From contig NZ_CP081302.1 of assembly GCF_019720735.1 (NCBI RefSeq), forward strand, positions 496,001 through 560,000: DNA of 64,000 nucleotides, written 5' to 3'. The number at the start of each line of letters is the position of its first letter. Position 1 is the stretch's first letter. Positions 53,974 to 64,000 of this stretch are shown in pieces. The DNA is from Mycoplasma sp. Ms02 (lineage in GTDB: Bacteria; Bacillota_I; Bacilli_A; Mycoplasmatales; Metamycoplasmataceae). The notes under the pieces were generated by a model that saw only the letters and a program-made list of their open reading frames with translations, was not told the origin of the DNA and searched no databases. The position numbers were made by a program, and so were the translations under genes.

Positions 53974-54286
53974 TACGGAGTACACGACTTCTCAAAATGA
54001 GAAGTCAACGACACACTTAACAGAATGGCTATTTTATTTAAATGCGTCATGTGCTATTGTTAATAGCCCAATAGTAATATATCTAGTTTTGAGAGAACAT
54101 TCTCTCTTGTTCTTTGAAAACTGAATAGTTAATTAAAATATTTTAATATAACAACGACATCAAAAAATAAATAAAGATAAAGTAAAAGTCTTATTTGTTT
54201 TGATACCGAGTTAATTATTAAATTTAACATTTAATAATTCATTAAAATGTCTTAAAATACATCAACAATAGGTAAATATTGTACTT
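53974..54286 (+). other. 16S-23S spacer
   Basis: 313 nt without tRNA genes. It holds the 3' arm of the 16S stem (54077-54090), a small hairpin GACTTCTC/GAGAAGTC near 53986-54007, a second boxA-like TGTTCTTTGAAAACT (54108-54122) and the 5' arm of the 23S processing stem (54111-54130). Confidence 0.8.
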
Positions 54287-57178
<2,892 letters not shown>

Positions 57179-57218
57179 GTGTGATGAATTTTAACACATT
57201 TTAATGAATTAAAATCCT

Positions 57219-57272
57219 AACTATTCAGTTTTCAAAGATCAAAACCCACGGAGGGTTATTTTTTTTATTTTT
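57219..57272 (+). terminator. 3' arm of the 23S stem and rrn terminator
   Basis: AACTATTCAGTTTTCAAAGA (57219-57238) is the exact 20-nt reverse complement of 54111-54130, closing the 23S processing stem. It is followed by a hairpin AACCC/GGGTT (57243-57247 and 57253-57257) and a long T tract. Confidence 0.8.
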
Positions 57273-57330
57273 TCAACGTTAAAATACTCAAAAAAGTTAA
57301 CTTTTTTATTAATTTTTCTTATTTTCATGT

Positions 57331-57417
57331 TATAATAAATTCGCTCTTAAAAAGAGCAGAAAAATATTGGGATTTTATTAAAAAAATACTTGGAATAATT
57401 TCTATTTAGTATATAAT
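57331..57417 (+). promoter_or_regulatory. Promoter region of the tRNA cluster
   Basis: The nearer promoter is TTGGAA (57390-57395), spacer 16, TATAAT (57412-57417). An upstream TGTTATAAT (TATAAT 57331-57336) is followed by a hairpin GCTCTT/AAGAGC (57343-57357) and may be a second start. Confidence 0.6.
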
Positions 57418-57437
57418 AATAAAGCAAACAAGCAAAT

Positions 57438-57512
57438 GCCGATTTAGCTCAGCGGTAGAGCAGCTGGCTGTTAACCAGTTGGTCGTTGGTTCAATCCCAA
57501 TAATCGGCGCCA
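57438..57512 (+). tRNA. trnN: tRNA-Asn (GTT)
   Basis: 75 nt with encoded CCA. Acceptor GCCGATT/AATCGGC, anticodon loop with GTT, T loop TTCAATC. Confidence 0.96.
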
Positions 57513-57518
57513 TTATTT

Positions 57519-57594
57519 GGTCTGTTGGTGAAGCGGTTAACACACATGGTTTTCATCCATGCATGCACGGGTTCGATCCCCGTACAGACTGCCA
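57519..57594 (+). tRNA. trnE: tRNA-Glu (TTC)
   Basis: 76 nt with CCA. Acceptor GGTCTGT/ACAGACT, anticodon TTC in GGTTTTCATCC, T loop TTCGATC. Confidence 0.96.
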
Positions 57595-57599
57595 TTTAT

Positions 57600-57675
57600 G
57601 GAGAATTAGCTCAGCTGGGAGAGCGTCGCCCTTACAAGGCGAATGTCATGGGTTCGAGTCCCTTATTCTCCACCA
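57600..57675 (+). tRNA. trnV: tRNA-Val (TAC)
   Basis: 76 nt with CCA. Acceptor GGAGAAT/ATTCTCC, anticodon TAC in CCCTTACAAGG, T loop TTCGAGT. Confidence 0.96.
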
Positions 57676-57676
57676 C

Positions 57677-57752
<76 letters not shown>

Positions 57753-57791
57753 AGCAGTTCGCTTATTTTTTTTACAAAACAAACAAAGTAT

Positions 57792-57876
57792 GCGCGAGTG
57801 GTGAAATTGGCATACACGCTAGATTTAGGCTCTAGTGCTTTGCGGCGTGAGGGTTCGAGTCCCTCCTCGCGCACCA
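57792..57876 (+). tRNA. trnL: tRNA-Leu (TAG)
   Basis: 85 nt with CCA and a long variable arm (TGCTTTGCGGCG). Acceptor GCGCGAG/CTCGCGC, anticodon TAG in GATTTAGGC. Confidence 0.96.
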
Positions 57877-57879
57877 TTG

Positions 57880-57902
57880 ATATCCGTAAGGGTATTTTTT
57901 TT
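57880..57902 (+). terminator. Terminator after the tRNA cluster
   Basis: Stem ATATCC/GGGTAT (57880-57885 and 57890-57895, one G-U), loop GTAA, then a T run. Confidence 0.75.
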
Positions 57903-58045
57903 ATGCTTTTTTTGTAAAAAGTATAAAAAAGATATTTATTACGCTTGTATTTGAATTTATTACGATCTTGACTTCAAAACATAACTGTTATTCTTTTTTT
58001 CAAGTTTATGCTGCTTTTCGAAATGTTTCCACTTATTTACAGTAA

Positions 58046-58069
58046 TATTAAAATATAAGTATTTTAATA
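58046..58069. repeat. 10-bp inverted repeat upstream of the ABC transporter operon
   Basis: TATTAAAATA (58046-58055), spacer TAAG, TATTTTAATA (58060-58069), directly before the RBS GTGAGGA of the lipoprotein gene. The gap 57903-58045 otherwise shows AT-rich promoter-like sequence and GTTTCCAC at 58025-58032, a half-site also seen at 63224-63246. Confidence 0.45.
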
Positions 58070-58082
58070 AGTGAGGAAAAAT

Positions 58083-59657
58083 ATGAATAAAAAAGTTAAA
58101 AACAATTTATTAGCAGGAGCTGCATTATTAGCAGGTGTTACTTCTGGATTAAGTTTAGTTTCTTGTTTTGGATCAAGCAATCAAAAATCAACAGAATCTA
58201 ACACTTCTAAAGCTACGGGATCAAAAAGTGAATTCAGTCAATACATTAACACTCTTGCTGACAAGCACTCTGACGAATTAAATGCTTTAAAAGCACGTCA
58301 TGAAGGTTACTCAAAAGATAAAATGGTTATTATCAGCAATAAAGCTGAAATTGCTCAAAAGTCAAAAGAACTTATTGACTTATTTAACAGATTATATGGG
58401 ACCAATCTATCTTGAGAGCAATATGGTCAAGCTGTTAACTATGATGAAACCTTAAGTAGTAAATTTTCAAATGGTGTTAACAATGTTCTTCTAGTTGGTG
58501 GAGAATCAAAATCAGTTTTTGAAAGACTAGGTGATAAAGTAGTCGATACATCAGCTGCAAAAATGTTAGATAACTATTCAGGACCATCAGATTCAATTAT
58601 TTTAGGTGACAAACAATTCATGCCTCAAGTGGTTGAAACTTATGGTGTTATTTATAACAAAAATGTTTTTGAATCAAAAGGTATGTATGTGCTAGAAGGT
58701 AAAAACTTCTCAGCTGATGCTGTTGAAGGTGTTACTCTTGAAAAACCAGCTGATTACAACGGGGTTGTTCAAGCAGGCGACAAATACTACATTTTCTCAG
58801 GTGATTTATCAATCGCAGGATACAAAAAAATTGTTGAATTACTTAAAGAAAAAGGATTGAAAAAACCATTCTTCTCAACATCTAAAACACCTACTGGACA
58901 CGTTTGACCAATTACAAACCATGCAGTTAACTCAGCGATTGTTGCAAGAACAATTGGTAGTTTAAAACCTGGAACAGCAGAACACGCAAAACTTCTTAAC
59001 GATATTCAATCAAATCCAGAAGAAGTGTTAAAAACAGACGTTATTTCATCACTACGTGAACTATCAGACATCTATGGAATTGATTATGCTGTAAGTACTG
59101 CTCAAGTAGACGCAGGTATGACTCAATTAGCTAGAGGGACATTCGCCTTAGCTCAAAATGGAACATGAGCAATGGAACAAATCCAAAAAACTGACCCTAA
59201 CGTAAAAGTTGGATTCTTACCTCTTCCTATCGAAAACGTTGATAACCACAAATTATCAATTTACCAAGGAGCAACACAAAGATGAGGTGCAACAACATTA
59301 GCAAATGATGCTGCCAAACTAAAAACAGCTAAATTGTTCCTTCAATTCCTATACCAAACAAAATTAGGTGTGGACGTACTTACAAACGAATTAGGTTCAC
59401 CAAACCCATTTGAATTTGAATACAAAAACAAAGAATCAAAAAACCAATTAATCACTTCAATTCAAAACTACTCAAACGAAAACAAAAACGTGTGAGCTAT
59501 GTCAACATTCCCTACAAACTTCAACAACAACTCACAAATTCTAGTTACATCTGCAAACCAAGGATTTGGATTAAAATCAGGGGAAACAGTAGAACAAACA
59601 AGAGAAAAATTACTAAACAACTGAAAAGAACTTAGAAAACAAGAAACAGCAAAATAA
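58083..59657 (+). CDS. ABC transporter substrate-binding lipoprotein (sugar type)
   Basis: The 524-residue frame begins at ATG 58083 (MNKKVKNNLLAGAALLAGVT) after GTGAGGA, with lipobox LVSC (Cys28). UGA-Trp codons lie at 58414, 58905, 59165 and later. A Ser/Asn/Thr-rich linker is followed by a type 1 extracellular solute-binding fold (NVLLVGGESKSVFERLG, VVETYGVIYNKNVFESKG, MTQLARGTFALAQNGTWAMEQI, KTAKLFLQFLYQTKLGVDV). It heads an operon with two permeases and an ATPase; a sugar or glycerol-phosphate substrate is likely, not proven. Confidence 0.88.
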
Positions 59658-59682
59658 TTTTTCAAACGTATAAAGGACTAAA

Positions 59683-60555
59683 ATGTACAAAAAAAGATAC
59701 TTTTTTAGCCTTGTACTTCCAGCTTTAATAATATTTGCATTCGTAGTTGCAATACCAACAATTCTTGGATTTTCATACGCCTTCACAGATTGAGATGGAG
59801 GAGTAGGAAAAGCTCTTAATTTTGTTGGATTTAAAAACTTTGGAAAAATATTTGAGCAATCAGCTACAGGTAGACAACCACTTACATCAACAATTGTTTA
59901 TACACTTGTTTTCTCGATGGCGTCACTTGTAACAATAAACTTATTCGGTTTTGGATTAGCTTATATTTTGAACCAAAAATTTATTAAAGGAAGAAACATC
60001 CTCCGTGGTGCTTTTTTCTTACCGAACTTATTAAGTGGATTAGTACTAGGTTATTTATGACAAAAAATATTTGATTATGGTATTACATCATTATTCCCAG
60101 ACTTTCTAAACGGGGAAAGTATTAGAACGGCAGGTCGATGATGAGGACTTTTTGCAATGGTTATCGTGTACACCTGACAAATGGCAGGATATGTAATGGT
60201 TATTTACATTGCAGCTTTACAAAACGTTAATAAAACGCTTGTTGAAGCAGCCAAAATTGAAGGTGCTTCAAGATTCAAAATCTTTCGTAGCGTTATCCTT
60301 CCATCAATCGTTCCTGCAATCACGATTTCATTCTTTTTAGTTATTAGTGGATCATTCAAAATGTTCGACCTTAACTTTGCCATCGCCGAAGATAGAGCAG
60401 GATTCTCATTCTTAGCAGTAGATATCTATAAAACAGCCTCAGTCGATAGAGCATACGGATTAGCCCAAGCCAAAAGTGTTATTTTCGTAATCCTCGTTTC
60501 GCTGATTTCTGTCACACAAGTTTACATAACCAAGAAATACGAGGTTAAAGCATAA
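59683..60555 (+). CDS. ABC transporter permease, MalF/UgpA type
   Basis: The 290-residue frame (MYKKRYFFSLVLPALIIFAF) has six predicted membrane segments and reads UGA-Trp several times. The EAA loop that docks onto the ATPase is LVEAAKIEGASRFKIFRSVILP. AAAGGAC precedes ATG 59683. Its stop overlaps the next permease start (TAATG). Confidence 0.92.
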
Positions 60556-61403
60556 TGAATAAAAATATAATGTGACAAAAAGCACTGGGTAAAAGTATTG
60601 TTTACATCGGCATCCTTCTATTCGCTCTGCTTTGAATTATGCCCTTCATTTTACTTGGCAATACTTCTGCAAAAGATTTTGGTGAAGCCAATGATCCAAC
60701 AGAATTTCTTAAAATCGCCAAAAGCTTCCATGTTTCAAACTATACAGAAGCTTATGAAACAATGGACACCTCAACTGCTTTCTTTGTAACGCTTGCGATC
60801 ACAATAGTAAGCAACATATCAATCATCTTTGTTTCAAGCTTAGCAGCTTGACAATTAGCTAGATCTAAAAAACTATATGCCAAAATTATTTTTTATGGCT
60901 TTATTATTGCCTTAATCATTCCTTTCCAATCAATCATGTTTACGTTGTTTAAACTTGTCGAAAATCTACATCTATTAAACTTCTTAGGGATGGTTATTCT
61001 TTACACAGGGTTTGGTTTAGCTCTAAGTACATTCATGATGCACGGATTTATCTCTTCAATACCTACTTCTCTAGAGGAAGTGGCAAAGGTTGAAGGATAC
61101 GGACCATTAAGAACGTACTTTAAAATCGTATTACCATTATTAAAACCAATCATTACAACAATCGTAATTTTAAACACAATGTGAATATGAAACGATTTCT
61201 TACTACCATATTTATTTACAATCAAAAATCCCGAAGCACCATCTACACTAATTGTTAACTTATATAGCAAAGTGTCGCAATTCGTTTCAAACCCTGCTGT
61301 TCAAACAGCAGCTCTGGTTATTGTTGTCTTGCCAGTTCTAGTATTCTTTGTAATTGCACAAAAGAATATTATTTCAGGTATTACTTCAGGATCAGTCAAA
61401 TAA
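60555..61403 (+). CDS. ABC transporter permease, MalG/UgpE type
   Basis: The 282-residue frame (MNKNIMWQKALGKSIVYIGI) has about six membrane segments and the EAA loop SLEEVAKVEGYGPLRTYFKIVLP, then WIWNDFLLPYLF typical of the MalG subfamily. It is coupled to the upstream permease; the ATPase gene starts 9 nt after its stop. Confidence 0.92.
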
Positions 61404-61412
61404 AGGAGAGCT

Positions 61413-63182
61413 ATGAAAATTCAATCAAATAACCAAGTAGTCCAATCAAATGGATTACCAAAATACATCCTTGAATTACATGAAGAATTAAAAAAAGCTT
61501 ATCACGAAGAATTAGCTAAAGTAGACATGTCAGAAATAGTTCTTCAAATTGAAGACATGGATAAAGTTTACGAAAACGGATTCCAAGCTGTTTTTGGAAC
61601 TAGTTTATACCTTAAAAAAGGTGAGTTCTTGTCATTACTGGGACCTTCAGGTTGTGGTAAAACAACAACTCTAAGAGCAATCGCAGGACTTGATTTACCT
61701 ACATCAGGTAATGTTAGAATTAACGGAACAGATGTTACATATGCAGAACCAAGTGATCGCGATATCACAATGGTTTTCCAAAACTATGCACTATTTCCTC
61801 ATTTATCTGTTAGAGACAATATTGCTTTCGGTTTAAGATCAAATAAATCTAAAATTGGAGAAGAAGGTCATTTCTACAAAATAGAAAAACTACTAAAAAA
61901 CAAGGTAAGATATCTTTCTTCAACAATTAAAGATATTGAAAATGTGTCTAAGATCCAAAAATCAATTGAAAAGCTTGAACTAAAAGTTCAAAAAATGGAT
62001 CAAAAGTATAAACAAAAAAATGAACATGAAAGTTCACTAAGTGTACAAGCTAAAAACAAACTTCGTTTAATGTTTTTCAAATTGAATGGACTAAAAGTAC
62101 TACTTGAAGCTCAAAAAAGTAAATTAGTTGAAATTAAGGATTTAACCCCTGCTTACAAGAAATTAGTTAGTGAGCGTCAAAAACTATTAGATGAATTAAA
62201 ACAAAATGTTTTAAACAAAAAAGCTGCTAGAACTAAAGACGACAAAAAAGCAATTATTAATAACAAAATCAAAGAAGCAAGTTCAATTCTTGGACTAGAT
62301 TACTACTTAGACCGTAAACCAAGTGCATTAAGTGGTGGTCAACGTCAAAGAGTTGCTCTTGGTAGAAGTATTGTAGGTAATCCATCATTATTCTTAATGG
62401 ATGAACCTCTTTCAAACCTTGATGCTAAACTTAGAGCTTCGATGCGTAGCGAAATTAGAAGAATTCACGAAAAAGTCGGAGCAGGAACAGTTTATGTTAC
62501 TCACGATCAAATTGAAGCGATGACGATGTCAGACAAAATTGCAATCATGAGTGATGGATTTGTGCAACAAATCGGAACACCGTCAGACGTTTACAAAAAT
62601 CCAGCAAACCTTTTCGTTGCCCAATTCATTGGTACACCAACAATGAATTTATACGAAGGAACCTATAAACAAGGTAAATTCGTTTCTGAATCATTTACAT
62701 TAGACTTATTACCTCACCACACAAAGAACATTGAAGAAAATCAAAAAGTTGTTCTAGGAATCAGACCTCAAGATATTTCTGTCGATGAAATGATTAAAAA
62801 TACTTATTCAAACTCAATTAATGTTAAAATTACAGCCAAAGAACTTTTAGGTAACGAAATTCAATACACAGGATTAATTGAAAACAGCAATAAAGAACTT
62901 ATTTTCATTACAAACTCATATGAAAATTACTCAATCGGTGATTCTAAACAAGTGCACTTAATTTCATCAAGATTCCATATCTTTGATCAAAAAACAACAA
63001 TTTCCCTAACTTCAGAATTTAACTACGAAACATTAAACTCACTAGTTAACTGATCTAACTCAAATGAAAAAATTAAAATCAGAAGAGAATTATTAGACTT
63101 TACAAAAAACAAAAATACTGATATGACAATCACAAAATATACAGTCCAAAAAGTCAAGTCTTTATTTGCAAAAAAGAAATAA
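61413..63182 (+). CDS. Sugar-type ABC transporter ATP-binding protein with a long internal insertion
   Basis: The 589-residue product is MalK/UgpC-like: Walker A GPSGCGKTT (77-85), Q-loop VFQNYALFPHLSVRDNIAFG, signature ALSGGQRQRVALGRS (305-319), Walker B LFLMDEPLSNLDAKLRASM, switch VYVTHDQIEAMTMSD and a C-terminal TOBE-like regulatory domain. Two features are odd: about 45 extra residues before the ATPase fold, and a Lys/Glu-rich coiled-coil insertion of about 130-140 residues (about 143-285) between Q-loop and signature. One UGA-Trp (LVNWSNSNEK) extends the frame to TAA 63180. GGAGAG precedes ATG. Confidence 0.93.
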
Positions 63183-63192
63183 AATAAACTGA

Positions 63193-63222
63193 AAAATCTA
63201 GGCAAGAAGCTTAGGTTTTTTC
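63193..63222 (+). terminator. Terminator after the ABC operon
   Basis: Nine-pair stem with G-U pairs, AATCTAGGC/GCTTAGGTT (63195-63203 and 63209-63217), loop AAGAA, T run. Confidence 0.78.
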
Positions 63223-63223
63223 A

Positions 63224-63246
63224 TTTGTGGAAACGTGTTCCACAAA
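63224..63246. promoter_or_regulatory. Operator-like 9-bp inverted repeat
   Basis: TTTGTGGAA (63224-63232), spacer ACGTG, TTCCACAAA (63238-63246), perfect and partly GC-containing, so unlikely by chance in this AT-rich DNA. It lies upstream of the 63478-64000 genes, past the ABC operon terminator. The rest of 63247-63470 is AT-rich and shows only a short hairpin GGTG/CACC at 63441-63454. Confidence 0.55.
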
Positions 63247-63477
63247 ATTATTATTTTAATAAATATGAGTGGTAACAAATTTATTTTTTCATAGTAATTA
63301 AAAACATTTAAATTCTTTGTTTTTTTCAACAATAAACGCTACTTTTATTTTGTTAATGCATCAAAAATAACTAATATTAATTTCACAAGATTTTCTTGTT
63401 TTCAAGATTTTGCGATTTTTTATTAAATATCATTAAATTAGGTGTATAAGCACCCAACTTAATGAAAGTAGGTCAAT

Positions 63478-63918
63478 ATCAAAAGGATTAAAACAAGAAA
63501 TGTTAGTTTAAAAACAAGAGTAAGATGATTCTTTTTAGGTAAAAGACCTCTTGAGAGAAAGTTTCTTCCCAAGATAACTGAGTACATAGTTTTGGTTATC
63601 TCTAACTTGGTTATTATGGGATCCACGTTTGCTCTTGCTTTTGAACTTTTTGCATCTAAAAATAACGGAAATATAGACTTTAACTTATTCTTAGAAACCA
63701 TTAATGGATACGCTTGAAGATTGGTTATCTCTTTTGCCTTAATTAATCAATTAGTTTCTATCATTTGCGTAATTCATTTACTTTATATAAGATCAAAAAC
63801 AGAGTTTGCAAAATGAATACCTTTTGCGATTATCGGATCTACGTTGTTGCTTATATCACCCCTAACTATACTTTTTTCACTGGTTGGTTATGAAAAAAAC
63901 AAAATTGCCTTTGAGTAA
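63478..63918 (+). CDS. Four-TM membrane protein of unknown function, start uncertain
   Basis: A clean frame of 146 codons ends at TAA 63916-63918 and needs UGA-Trp codons (RVRWFFLGKRP, GYAWRLVIS, FAKWIPFA). It encodes a basic N-terminus (IKRIKTRNVSLKTR) and four hydrophobic segments (YIVLVISNLVIMGSTFALAF; LVISFALINQLVSIICVIHLL; IPFAIIGSTLLLISPLTILF and a preceding helix). An in-frame TAG stands at 63469, and no ATG, GTG or TTG lies between it and the conserved-looking part; ATC 63478 or ATT 63486 would be the only starts, unless a frameshift joins ATG 63462. The first clear in-frame ATG is at 63616. It lies 10 nt before the next gene. Confidence 0.55.
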
Positions 63919-63928
63919 TAGGAGAAAA

Positions 63929-64000
63929 ATGAAAAAGAATTTTAAAACATTATTAACAGGAACTGGAGCTCTTGCTGTTCTTTCAGCTTCATTCCTTTCT
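63929..64000 (+). CDS. Secreted or lipoprotein precursor, N-terminal fragment
   Basis: The frame opens at ATG 63929 with AGGAGAAAA upstream and gives MKKNFKTLLTGTGALAVLSA before the window edge: a typical signal peptide with basic start and hydrophobic core. No lipobox is reached. It follows the membrane protein gene by 10 nt, so they probably share a transcript. Identity cannot be determined. Confidence 0.75.
   Translation, partial: MKKNFKTLLTGTGALAVLSASFLS

Noticed and set aside
62836-63205. Minus-strand 60-codon frame at 63023-63205
   Set aside because: Antisense to the C-terminal end of the ABC ATPase gene, which is continuous once UGA is read as Trp.

Overview
The window is from a mollicute of the Mycoplasmataceae/Metamycoplasmataceae type. 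In nearly every long gene UGA must be read as tryptophan (for example in rplQ, rpsK, secY, uvrA, dnaA, serS, yidC and fruA), the DNA is very AT-rich, there is no cell-wall gene, the 5S rRNA genes are unlinked from 16S-23S, and a P80-P60-HinT membrane cluster like that described in Mycoplasma hominis is present. I infer a hominis-group organism (Mycoplasmopsis or Metamycoplasma); the species cannot be fixed from what I can see.

Layout. 1-1104: 5' part of an unknown helical protein with a Gly/Ala-rich hydrophobic segment (minus). 1387-6759: ribosomal/secretion operon secY-adk-map-infA-rpmJ-rpsM-rpsK-rpoA-rplQ (minus). 6909-14689: hprK-lgt-trxB, uvrA and uvrB. 14726-14940: tRNA-Arg and SRP RNA. 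14998-17197: ymdB-like phosphodiesterase, recA, rpsO with a folded leader. 17296-23880: a tightly packed chain running C39-peptidase ABC exporter, small membrane protein, ybeY, cdd, era, truB, HAD phosphatase, ribF. 23937-27311: rpiB, a DUF402-like protein, a surface HExxH metalloprotease and a small conserved gene. 27441-31893: 5S rRNA, gyrA and a degenerate phosphohexomutase-like protein. 31914-38555: metK behind a structured leader RNA, S4 protein, dnaN, dnaA, oriC, and a RecD2-type helicase. 38589-42439: serS, rpmH-rnpA-yidC. 42524-43226: second 5S gene and a weakly LicD-like protein. 43305-48473: P80-P60-hinT-lysS. 48594-52313: fruR-fruA-fruK fructose PTS operon. 52365-57876: 16S-23S operon and a five-tRNA cluster (Asn, Glu, Val, Thr, Leu). 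58083-63182: sugar-type ABC transporter operon. 63478-64000: membrane protein and the start of a secreted protein.

How the parts work together. The replication origin sits at about 36.2-36.4 kb between dnaA and the helicase gene, with DnaA-box-like sites on both sides of dnaA. Most of the rest is translation machinery and its maturation (ribosomal proteins, Era, YbeY, TruB, RnpA, rRNA, tRNA), DNA repair (UvrA, UvrB, RecA) and nutrient import (fructose PTS controlled by a DeoR-type repressor, ABC sugar importer, HPr kinase).

The observations most worth following up are: (1) a ~105-nt multi-hairpin leader upstream of metK with mutually exclusive pairings that involve the ribosome binding site, a candidate new riboswitch; (2) at least six genes whose -10 hexamer ends 6-7 nt before ATG with no Shine-Dalgarno sequence, which implies leaderless mRNAs; (3) a C39-peptidase exporter joined to a translation-maturation operon; (4) a phosphohexomutase-like protein that has lost its catalytic motifs; (5) adenine at 23S position 2057 (E. 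coli numbering) and glycine at the GyrA 87 position, both relevant to drug susceptibility; and (6) several perfect inverted repeats placed like operators.
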